Shown here one piece after another: positions 7,622-14,576 of a stretch of DNA of 64,000 bases. A model generated the notes under the pieces. The model was not told the origin of the DNA. It made no database searches and was given only the letters and a program-made list of their open reading frames with translations. Position 1 is the first letter of the stretch; every line of letters starts with the position of its first letter. The translations under genes and the position numbers were made by a program. Where the stretch lies: positions 806,001 to 870,000 of the forward strand of contig OX639992.1 in NCBI GenBank assembly GCA_951828515.1. Reading direction: 5' to 3'. This DNA comes from an uncultured Poribacteria bacterium (lineage in GTDB: Bacteria; Poribacteria; WGA-4E; WGA-3G).

Positions 7622-8365
7622 TTGAGCGACGTTCCCAAAACACATCCCCGCTACCTCTCATTGAGCCTACGAGACACCATCGTTACAGGCGTAGAGCAAG
7701 GCATTACCTCTGTCCACGGCTTGATCGCGCACGGACGCGGAGAGGCTTTCGATTATCTCATCGGGGAGGCGACACAACCGTTCGCTATCGAGGCGATCCA
7801 TGCGGCGGCGGCGATGCTCCGTCTCGCAGAACACCCTGTCATCTCCGTCAACGGAAATGTCGCGGCGTTAGTACCTGAAGGACTCATCGAACTGGGAAAA
7901 CTCCTGAACGCACCCTTAGAAGTGAACATCTTTCATACGGAAACAGGACGGGAACAGAGAATCCAAGAATATCTCCTAAAGCACGGCGCACTGGACGTGC
8001 TAATGCCTACAACCGATGCGCAACTCTCCTATATCGACTCCAATCGAAAATTCGTACATCCAGAGGGCATCTTTAAAGCGGATGTCGTCTTTGTGCCGCT
8101 TGAGGACGGCGACCGATGTGAAGCACTCCGAAAGATGGACAAAGCGGTCGTGACTGTCGATCTGAATCCGATGTCGCGCACCGCAAAGCAGGCGAGTATC
8201 ACGATTGTGGATAACGTCGTGCGAGCATTGCCGCTATTATGCGAAGAGATTCAGAGTTTCAGCGATCCTACAGCACAGGAGACTCTGAAAAAATATAATA
8301 ACGAAGCGGTGTTACAGGAAGCGTTACGACACATCAGCAGGAGCGGGAATGGAAACCAACGGTAA
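7622..8365 (+). CDS. Archaeal-type 4-phosphopantoate--beta-alanine ligase
   Basis: A 247-residue protein matching the archaeal phosphopantothenate synthetase family (EC 6.3.2.36), which joins 4-phosphopantoate to beta-alanine with ATP on the way to coenzyme A. Family blocks are visible in order: PKTHPRYLSLSLRDTIV, GLIAHGRGEAFDYL, AAAAMLRLAEHPVISVNGN with VAALVPE, ESN-like DSNR before EGI, PLEDGDR, and DLNPMSRTA leading to ITIVDNVVRA. The length is normal. It starts at TTG 7622 with GAGGTG upstream and promoter 7562-7590. Its last 17 nt overlap the start of the next OPT-like gene and carry that gene's ribosome-binding site, so the two are translationally coupled. Most bacteria use PanC instead; a partner pantoate kinase is not in the window. 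Confidence 0.88.
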   Translation: MSDVPKTHPRYLSLSLRDTIVTGVEQGITSVHGLIAHGRGEAFDYLIGEATQPFAIEAIHAAAAMLRLAEHPVISVNGNVAALVPEGLIELGKLLNAPLEVNIFHTETGREQRIQEYLLKHGALDVLMPTTDAQLSYIDSNRKFVHPEGIFKADVVFVPLEDGDRCEALRKMDKAVVTVDLNPMSRTAKQASITIVDNVVRALPLLCEEIQSFSDPTAQETLKKYNNEAVLQEALRHISRSGNGNQR

Positions 8366-10277
8366 CGGAAGAACCAACCTCGTCAAACCACACATTCTGC
8401 TGATTGGACTGGTGCTTGTCGTTTTTAATAGCTACTGGTGCCTCATGGGGACAGAGGTGTGGCACTCTACGCAACTGACGATCGCTTCTCTGTTCTTCAA
8501 CGCCGTTTTTACTCTCCTTGTTTTCGTGCTTGTCAACCTACTATTCCAGCGATTTTTACCCCGACTGGCGATGTCGCAAGCGGATTTGCAAACCATCTAC
8601 GTGATGGTCGTGATGCTGACGACTATCAGTGGGCATACGATGATGGGCTACCTCATCCCTGTCCTTGCACACGCCTTTCAGTTTGCATCGCCAGAGAACG
8701 AATGGATCCCACTTTTCGGACATCACGTCCCGACGTGGATCGCCGTCAAAACGCCACGTATCTTGGATGGATTCTACGAGGGGGATTCCACACTCTACAC
8801 CTCCGTCACTTTAAACGCATGGATACCGCCGGTGCTTGCGTGGTCGGGTTTTGTCATCGCGCTCTGGCTGACGTTGTTGGCGGTGACGGTCTTTCTTCGG
8901 AAACAGTGGACGGAAAATGAACGACTCAACTATCCTATCGTCCAACTCCCTTTAGCACTGACGAGCAATCCGAAACGGTTCTTTACTTCCCCATGGATGT
9001 GGCTCGGCTTCGCACTTGCAGGGAGTGCGGAATTGCTGAACGGCTTGAACTATCTCTTTCCGGATATACCCGCCCTACCGATTAAAGGCAAAACGATCGG
9101 GCAATTCAGCTCAAAGCCGTGGAGTGCGATGGGACCCATTCGCATCTCCTTCTACCCGTTTAGTATCGGTTTGATGTTCTTCACACCATTAGACCTCTCG
9201 TTTTCCTGCTGGTTTTTCTGGCTCCTTGGTCGCATCCAACTGATTGTAACAGATGCTTTCGGAGCGAGAAACATCTATCATCTCGAACAGCAGACAGGTG
9301 CATGGATTGCGTTCGGATGTATTCCGTTGTGGATGGGACGACGACACTACGGACGCATTCTTCGGAAGGTTTTCGGCATTGCGCAACGCCGCGGTGAATC
9401 CGCACCTGATGACTCGCGTGAACCGATGCGCTATCGGACTGCGGCGGGACTGTTCACCGTCGGGATGCTGTGTCTCTTCTTTTTCTGTTACCAGATGGGG
9501 ATGACCTTCTGGGCAATCGGACTCTTTTTTCTCTTCTACTTCCCATTGGTTATCGGGATCACGCGTATCCGTGCTGAAATCGGACCTCCCTTGCATCAAC
9601 TCATCTTTGTCGATCCGGGACGGACGATGGTCCTTGCGTTAGGCACACGTCGACTCGGTGCAGGCAACTTGACGGGATTAACGTTCCTCTACCCGTTCGT
9701 TCGATGCTTCCGTGCACATCCAACGCCGAGTGAATTGGAGGCGTTCCGTTTGGCAGAACGGAGCCAAATTGGGTATCGGCAGTTGCTTATCGGGATGATC
9801 TTGGCGATTGTGTTCGGTATCCTAATAACGTTCTGGGCGTACCTGCACGTCCTCTACGATATGGGGGCAGGAAGCAAAGCACGTGGCTGGATCGTCTATA
9901 TGGGGTGGGAGACGTTCAACCGCCTGCAAACATGGCTTGTCAGTCCACGGGAGACGAGCGTCCCAGAACTCGGTGTTATCAGCGGTAGTTTCCTGTTTAC
10001 GATATGCCTGATGATTATGAAGATCCGATTTCTCTGGTGGCCCCTGCATCCGGGTGGCTATGTCCTTGTGAGCGGGACCGGGATGGGCGGTTTATGGTTT
10101 CCGATCTTCCTCAGTTGGTTAGCAAAAGCGATTGTGCTGAAGATCGGCGGTGTGAAACTCTACCGACAGGCAGTCCCGTTCTTTTTGGGTTTGATTTTAG
10201 GGGATTATACGCTTGGGTGTGTCTGGAGTTTGATCGGGTTGGTGTTGGAGATGCCGACCTACATCGTGTGGCATTGA
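8349..10277 (+). CDS. OPT-like polytopic membrane protein (DUF6785/DUF6784 type), copy 2
   Basis: A 642-residue paralogue of the gene at 5609. Long stretches are the same, such as the FRAHPTPSELEAFRLAERSQ block, and differences concentrate in loops around residues 125-150 and 240-260. ATG 8349 follows CAGGAGCGGGA, the same leader as copy 1, but here inside the end of the phosphopantoate ligase gene. Coupling with that gene suggests, without proving, that transport of a pantothenate-pathway compound may be involved. A strong hairpin follows at 10302-10343. Confidence 0.8.
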   Translation: METNGNGRTNLVKPHILLIGLVLVVFNSYWCLMGTEVWHSTQLTIASLFFNAVFTLLVFVLVNLLFQRFLPRLAMSQADLQTIYVMVVMLTTISGHTMMGYLIPVLAHAFQFASPENEWIPLFGHHVPTWIAVKTPRILDGFYEGDSTLYTSVTLNAWIPPVLAWSGFVIALWLTLLAVTVFLRKQWTENERLNYPIVQLPLALTSNPKRFFTSPWMWLGFALAGSAELLNGLNYLFPDIPALPIKGKTIGQFSSKPWSAMGPIRISFYPFSIGLMFFTPLDLSFSCWFFWLLGRIQLIVTDAFGARNIYHLEQQTGAWIAFGCIPLWMGRRHYGRILRKVFGIAQRRGESAPDDSREPMRYRTAAGLFTVGMLCLFFFCYQMGMTFWAIGLFFLFYFPLVIGITRIRAEIGPPLHQLIFVDPGRTMVLALGTRRLGAGNLTGLTFLYPFVRCFRAHPTPSELEAFRLAERSQIGYRQLLIGMILAIVFGILITFWAYLHVLYDMGAGSKARGWIVYMGWETFNRLQTWLVSPRETSVPELGVISGSFLFTICLMIMKIRFLWWPLHPGGYVLVSGTGMGGLWFPIFLSWLAKAIVLKIGGVKLYRQAVPFFLGLILGDYTLGCVWSLIGLVLEMPTYIVWH

Positions 10278-10301
10278 GGTGTTGATTCATTCATCAATCT
10301 T

Positions 10302-10343
10302 CGGGCAGGAGACCCCTGCATTTATGTAGGGGTCTCCTGCCCG
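10302..10343 (+). terminator. Long perfect hairpin after the OPT-like operon
   Basis: Sixteen paired bases: CGGGCAGGAGACCCCT (10302-10317) against AGGGGTCTCCTGCCCG (10328-10343), with a 10-nt loop. There is no T-run after it, so it may act as a transcript-end stabiliser or be a repeat rather than a classical terminator. Confidence 0.55.
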
Positions 10344-10386
10344 CCTCCTTGTGCATTAGACCACAGCGTTTTTTTTGAAAAAACAC

Positions 10387-10415
10387 TTGACAATCTAAGC
10401 GAATTGTGGTTTAAT
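10387..10415 (+). promoter_or_regulatory. Candidate promoter for tnpB
   Basis: TTGACA (10387-10392), 17 nt, TTTAAT (10410-10415), about 88 nt before the tnpB start. Confidence 0.45.
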
Positions 10416-10429
10416 ATATACATCACGTT

Positions 10430-10470
10430 GGCAGGCATGTTTAGCGTTACCGCTTGGTAACGTGCCTGCC
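10430..10470 (+). repeat. Compound hairpin at the left end of the tnpB element
   Basis: Outer arms GGCAGGCA (10430-10437) and TGCCTGCC (10463-10470), with an inner hairpin CGTTACC-GCTT-GGTAACG (10445-10462). All pairs are perfect. It resembles the subterminal hairpins of IS200/IS605 ends. Confidence 0.6.
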
Positions 10471-10502
10471 TACCCACTAAACAGGGGTTAAAATCGTGAT
10501 AC

Positions 10503-11669
10503 GTGAAATCCATGAAAAAGCGAAAGCGAAAACAGAAACGCGCTTGCAGAACGTATAAATATCAGATACGCGAACATCCGAAAAACGTGCGCTTGGGCAA
10601 TATGCTTGACGACTTGGGTGATGTGCATAATCACTTCCTTGCTTTGGAAAAGCGGTATTACCGCATCTATGGCAAGTATGCCGGACGCTTCCGACTTCAA
10701 CCACACTTGACGAAGTTGCTTAAGCGTACCAAGCAACACTGGGCTTGGATACCTCGCGACACGCTTGACGAGGTGATTGTCCGTATTCACAATACATACG
10801 ATCGCTTTTTTGACGGTCTCGGTGGACTGCCGAAGTTCAAACGCAAAGACCGCTACCGTTCTGCGAAGTTCCAATCGGCGTACCTTCTTGAGGAAGGGCG
10901 TGTCAGACTGTCTTTCAAAGCGTGGAATGATGCCTCGCAATCCTTTAAGTTCCACAAGCGTTGGTTCTCGTTCCACCAGCACCGTGAATGGAAAGGAACT
11001 GTCCGCTATATCCAAATCCTTCGCGACGCAGTTGGCACATTTTGGTTGTATGTTGTAACTGACGATGCCTCGACCGAACCCTATTCTGCTACAGGTGAGA
11101 GCGTAGGAATAGACTTCGGTATGGAAACCTATCTGACACTCAGTAACGGTGAGAAGATTCAACATCCACAACCCTTGAAACAGTCCTTGACCGAACTTCG
11201 GAAACTCAATAAGAGCCTTTCTCGTAAGGTCAAAGGTTCTCACAATTGGTGGCGTGCTGTCGGCGAACTCGCACGACTCTATCGGAAGATAACCAATCAA
11301 CGCAAAGACTGGCACTACAAACGTGCTACAGACCTGTGCAAAAGGTTTGATACAATCGTCACCGAGACGCTGAACCTGGACGGTATGAAACGCTTGTGGG
11401 GACGGAAAGTCTCCGATCTTGCGTTCTACGAGTTTGTTGAGATTCTGAAGTTCAAGTGTTTCAAACATAAGCGTGCGTTCCTACAAATCGGACGGTGGAC
11501 ACCGACAACAAAGCCTTGTTCGGAGTGCGGACATCCCAACGAAAATCTAACGCTAAAAGATAGGCAGTGGACATGCCCCGCCTGTGGTTCTCACCACGAT
11601 CGAGACATCAACGCTGCGATAAACATTTTGAGGGAAACCGCCTTGGATCCCTCTGTGGAGCAGATGTAA
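10503..11669 (+). CDS. tnpB: TnpB, RNA-guided endonuclease of an IS605-type element
   Basis: A 388-residue TnpB/OrfB protein, the family of small RNA-guided DNA nucleases ancestral to Cas12. Visible parts: a very basic N-terminus (MKSMKKRKRKQKR); RuvC-I GIDFGMETYL with the first Asp (about 200); RuvC-II IVTETLNLDGM with Glu (about 285); a zinc ribbon CSEC ... CPAC (about 343-363); and RuvC-III DRDINAAINIL with the last Asp. All three acidic residues and four cysteines are present and the length is normal, so it may be active. The guide (omega) RNA would be expected from the 3' end of the gene through 11741. No tnpA is adjacent. Confidence 0.9.
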   Translation: MKSMKKRKRKQKRACRTYKYQIREHPKNVRLGNMLDDLGDVHNHFLALEKRYYRIYGKYAGRFRLQPHLTKLLKRTKQHWAWIPRDTLDEVIVRIHNTYDRFFDGLGGLPKFKRKDRYRSAKFQSAYLLEEGRVRLSFKAWNDASQSFKFHKRWFSFHQHREWKGTVRYIQILRDAVGTFWLYVVTDDASTEPYSATGESVGIDFGMETYLTLSNGEKIQHPQPLKQSLTELRKLNKSLSRKVKGSHNWWRAVGELARLYRKITNQRKDWHYKRATDLCKRFDTIVTETLNLDGMKRLWGRKVSDLAFYEFVEILKFKCFKHKRAFLQIGRWTPTTKPCSECGHPNENLTLKDRQWTCPACGSHHDRDINAAINILRETALDPSVEQM

Positions 11670-11722
11670 GACGTTTTCTCGAAGACGCGAACTGCTACGA
11701 AGCACAAGCCCCGGTCTCCTTT

Positions 11723-11737
11723 AGGCAGTGGGTGCCT
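11723..11737 (+). other. Right-end hairpin and possible omega-RNA 3' end
   Basis: AGGCA-GTGGG-TGCCT lies 54 nt after the tnpB stop, in the place where the scaffold of a TnpB guide RNA usually ends. The guide itself would be copied from the bases after about 11741. This role is inferred from the family only. Confidence 0.35.
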
Positions 11738-11967
11738 TGACATATGAACAATGTGAATTCACCTGCCACCTTCTGTGGAGATTTAGAAGTTCCATCTCCA
11801 TAACAATTGACAAAAAACTGGCATTTTAACGCATCTGCGTGATATGCTATATAATAGCGCAAGGCAAAGGGTCGAAGCTGCCCGACGCACGTGCAAAACC
11901 CTCAAGCCAAACTCGGAGCAGTATAGAATTGAAACCAACAGAAACAGGCATCAAGGAGGAACACTCA

Positions 11968-12210
11968 ATGCACATATCACCTGCATATCAAGAGATCGTT
12001 GATTTTATCGCAGCAGGGACAACACCCCAAAATTTGGTTGATTTCTGTCCGTCTGAAGATGCGAAGGAACGTATCGCTGATCTTATTCATCGCGAAAAGA
12101 CAACCGGTCTAACTCCTGAAGAGACAGCGGAATTAAATCACTGTTTACAACTTGAGCATCTGATGCGTCTTGCGAAATCCCGCGCTCGATATTATTTGGA
12201 AGAAGTTTGA
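11968..12210 (+). CDS. Small hypothetical protein of a mobile-locus type
   Basis: An 80-residue protein. ATG 11968 is chosen over longer forms because AAGGAGGA (11953-11960) precedes it. It begins MHISPAYQEIVDFIAAG and ends with a helix ELNHCLQLEHLMRLAKSRARYYL. Similar small proteins with a TPEE...EL...LEHL.RLAK.RA tail occur in cyanobacteria and related genomes, often next to nucleases or toxin-antitoxin genes; that is recalled, not checked. No catalytic motif or membrane segment. It stands alone between the tnpB element and the restriction-modification genes. It could be an antitoxin-like protein without a visible toxin. Confidence 0.65.
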   Translation: MHISPAYQEIVDFIAAGTTPQNLVDFCPSEDAKERIADLIHREKTTGLTPEETAELNHCLQLEHLMRLAKSRARYYLEEV

Positions 12211-12294
12211 TTTGATTCATATAAAAACACATTCGCAAAATTTGTAGGCGAATCAATCAAAATTGAAAAAGGCAGTTCTAAAGGAGAGGCGAGA

Positions 12295-13155
12295 ATGGCT
12301 CACGTTTGGAGAAAAAAATATAAAAACCGCAGTAGAATCTTGGATAAATTCTACACGAAACAGGAAGTCGTCAAAAGGTGTTTAGATGAAGCCAATAAAT
12401 TACCTTACGTATATGATTGTGTAATAGAACCGTCTGCCGGAGATGGTGCTTTTTATAAAAATATCGAACATGATACCAAAATAGGAATTGATATTGATCC
12501 GCGACATGATGAAATTATCAAAAGTGACTGGCTCAAATACAATATTAGTGAAATGTACGAGCGCGTATTAGTTATGGGAAATCCACCATTTGGTCAATAT
12601 CAAAAGCTGTCTTCAAAATTTATCTCTCATGCCCTCTCATTTCGTAATGTCCAAACAATTGCTTTTATTTTACCGGATGTTTATAGAAAACATACACGGC
12701 AAAAAATATTGCCATATCATTGGAGAATCGTCTCCATTACCGAATTAGGGAGGGATTGTTTTACACTGGAAGGGACGGAATATCATGTGCCTGCAAGTTT
12801 CTTCATTTTTGATAAATCAGACGGAAAAGATTTAAGAGTTGATCCGAATGCCTATACAGAAACGAATGATTTTGAATTTTCTACTAAAGACGATTTTGAC
12901 ATATTTGTATTTGGTGCTTCTCCAAGAAGAATTACAAAAACGCCGACACCCAACAATAGAGGATACTTCCTTAAGTCAAAAATTCCGGTAGAAGATTTAA
13001 TATCTAAAATCAAAGCGGTTGATTGGAATGGAAATTCCTGTGCAAATGGCGGTGTATATTGGCTAACAAAATTTGAATTTTTGGAGCAGTATATAAAATG
13101 CCACGAACCGAATAAAACTAAAGAAATTCAACGGAACTTGTTCGATCTCCTTTAG
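12295..13155 (+). CDS. Adenine-specific DNA methyltransferase of a type II restriction-modification system
   Basis: A 286-residue methyltransferase that would protect host DNA by N6-adenine methylation. Motif X-like KFYTKQEV (about 19-26), SAM-binding motif I EPSAGDGAF (45-53), motif II GIDIDP (64-69) and catalytic motif IV NPPF (96-99) appear in this order, as in gamma-type adenine methyltransferases. The target-recognition part is short. ATG 12295 follows AAAGGAGAGGCG. The gene is clearly A+T-rich compared with its neighbours, as is the next gene, pointing to horizontal transfer. The endonuclease follows after 7 nt. The recognition sequence cannot be told. Confidence 0.85.
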   Translation: MAHVWRKKYKNRSRILDKFYTKQEVVKRCLDEANKLPYVYDCVIEPSAGDGAFYKNIEHDTKIGIDIDPRHDEIIKSDWLKYNISEMYERVLVMGNPPFGQYQKLSSKFISHALSFRNVQTIAFILPDVYRKHTRQKILPYHWRIVSITELGRDCFTLEGTEYHVPASFFIFDKSDGKDLRVDPNAYTETNDFEFSTKDDFDIFVFGASPRRITKTPTPNNRGYFLKSKIPVEDLISKIKAVDWNGNSCANGGVYWLTKFEFLEQYIKCHEPNKTKEIQRNLFDLL

Positions 13156-13162
13156 GTTAAAC

Positions 13163-13753
13163 ATGTCAAATACTATGAATCGGATAGAAGTAAGGAAAAC
13201 GATACGTGTTATCTTAGACAGCATAGATAAAAGCAGGAGATTAAAGGAGACTGTAGAAAGTGTTAAGGATGAATTAATTGATTTAACCCTTGAAGAACAA
13301 GAAATTTCTGAACACGACTTTTACAAAATAAGTAGCGTTCTGTCTACACAATCAAGGAGTCCTTTGTGGGAAAACTATTTCATCAAAAAGCATGATTGTG
13401 AAAGAGTGAATAAAAATGAGGATAGAGGCGATTTTGAAAAGAACGGTAGATACTATGAGTATAAAAGTTCTGGTTCCAATCAGAATAATTCCGTTAATAT
13501 TCTTCAAATTAGACCGTGGCAGGATTGCGATTACATTATTCAGTCAATCTCTGATGATAGGGCGACCACATTTGTTTTAACGCACGCAGAAATGATGTTA
13601 GAAATGGAAAGGTTGAAAGCCTCTCCCATACATGGAACTTCAAAAGCTTTAGAAGATAATAAAACTATAGAGTACGGAATGAGAGTAAAGAGGGGTTCTG
13701 CGGATTGGGATAGATGGATTAACAGCTATCGCAAAGCGGATGATATTTTTTAA
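13163..13753 (+). CDS. Type II restriction endonuclease, PD-(D/E)XK fold
   Basis: A 196-residue protein immediately after the methyltransferase. A catalytic pattern is visible as GD90-F ... YYE99-Y-K101, with QIRPWQDCDYII following, a block common in type II endonucleases. The first 70 residues are helical and probably form the dimer or recognition part. The length is normal for a small type II enzyme. Start ATG 13163 has only a weak AGG upstream and may rely on coupling. Low G+C, like its partner. Specificity is unknown. Confidence 0.75.
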   Translation: MSNTMNRIEVRKTIRVILDSIDKSRRLKETVESVKDELIDLTLEEQEISEHDFYKISSVLSTQSRSPLWENYFIKKHDCERVNKNEDRGDFEKNGRYYEYKSSGSNQNNSVNILQIRPWQDCDYIIQSISDDRATTFVLTHAEMMLEMERLKASPIHGTSKALEDNKTIEYGMRVKRGSADWDRWINSYRKADDIF

Positions 13754-13788
13754 GTGTGATAAGATTTCCGGTTCATTTAATGATTAAT

Positions 13789-14314
13789 ATGAAAACTATC
13801 CACAATATCCTTTTCCAAGACGCGCAAAATTTGAAAGCAATCCCTTAATATGTATTCTGTGAAAGGCGATGTAATACTCGATCCATTTCTGGGGACAGGC
13901 ACCACGACTACAGCTGCGATGACATCAGGACGCAACAGTATCGGTGTTGAAATCGACGAGAGTTTTCAACACGTTATTTGTCCAGTTACCAACCATATCG
14001 TTGATTTTTCAAACGATTATTTGTACGACAGGTTGCGAAGACACTTGGCGTTTGTTGAAGACCGGATCCAAAAATCGGGAGCGTTAAAATATACAAATAA
14101 ACACTACGGTTATCCTGTCGTGACAAGCCAAGAACAGTTTATTTTGTTGAATGGCTTAAAAAAGGTTCACGCGCGCCGAGATAACATCTTTGAAGTCGTG
14201 TATTCAACCAAACCGCAAACTTGGAATTTTGATGAACCCCCAGAAGCCTTAATTCGGACTAAAGAGGAGTCCCGCCCAAAACCTTCTCAACTCAGTATGT
14301 TGAATGGACAGTGA
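13789..14314 (+). pseudogene. Beta-class DNA methyltransferase with its middle deleted
   Basis: Two pieces of one gene remain. ATG 13789 opens MKTIHNILFQDAQNLKAIP, the usual N-terminus of this class, then hits TAA at 13846. From 13844 another frame reads LNMYSVKGDVILDPFLGTGTTTTAA ... GVEID, the C-terminal SAM-binding end, and runs to 14314. The whole centre with the catalytic SPP(Y/W) motif is missing, and the junction lies within about 6 nt of 13845. A 154-residue C-terminal protein could still be made from ATG 13850 but would lack catalysis. It appears to be the second methyltransferase of this locus, or of the endonuclease remnant that follows. Confidence 0.75.
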
Positions 14315-14339
14315 TTTTATATTCGACAAAGAGGTATGT

Positions 14340-14492
14340 ATGCAAATTAAATTAAAAAATACTGAGATTCAGGAATACGTGAATGCTCCTGCTGGTGAAT
14401 TTCCCAAGTATACAACCCAATTAATTGAATATCGCAAATCAAAATTCTCAGGCTACATGACCGAAATGGCATATAATCCTGCAAATCCTTGA
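14340..14492 (+). pseudogene. N-terminal stump of a restriction endonuclease, cut by a repeat
   Basis: ATG 14340 with GAGG at 14331 opens MQIKLKNTEIQEYVNAP and continues GEFPKYTTQLI, which looks like the start of TdeIII/MjaII-type restriction endonucleases (judged from memory). After about 45 codons the frame runs into repeat family A (14475-14517) and stops inside it. The truncated methyltransferase just upstream would be its natural partner. This is a dead restriction-modification pair next to a live one. Confidence 0.5.
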
Positions 14493-14517
14493 ATCCTGTA
14501 AATCCTGATTCAGACAA
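14475..14517 (-). repeat. Intergenic repeat family A, copy 4
   Basis: ATAATCCTGCAAATCC through CTGATTCAGACAA. It supplies the last codons and stop of the endonuclease stump, so the repeat arrived in, or joined to, a formerly coding sequence. Confidence 0.7.
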
Positions 14518-14576
14518 CGGATCCCACGCATTGCCCATCTAAATTACTTACGCTTCATCCAACCTTTTTGCCTGAT

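Larger units (their letters stand above)
10392..11741 (+). mobile_element. Solo tnpB element of the IS200/IS605 group
   Basis: A single tnpB with hairpins at both ends and no tnpA. Left hairpin 10430-10470; right hairpin AGGCA-GTGGG-TGCCT (11723-11737). TTGAC stands just before the proposed left end (10387-10391) and again as the last bases of the proposed right end (11737-11741), which would fit a target/adjacent motif and a right cleavage site. Boundaries are inferred from these marks only. Such elements move only with TnpA supplied in trans. Confidence 0.5.

Noticed and set aside
7177-7878. Plus-strand frame bridging the first OPT-like gene and the phosphopantoate ligase
   Set aside because: Out of frame with both supported genes and Arg/Cys-rich; not a fusion.
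10488-11468. Long open frame antisense to tnpB (326 codons)
   Set aside because: It lies wholly opposite a well-supported TnpB, has no family likeness and no ribosome-binding site; it is a by-product of codon composition.
13163-13753. Possibility that this gene is a second antitoxin or regulator
   Set aside because: The D...E-x-K spacing, QIRPWQ block and position directly after a methyltransferase fit a restriction endonuclease better.
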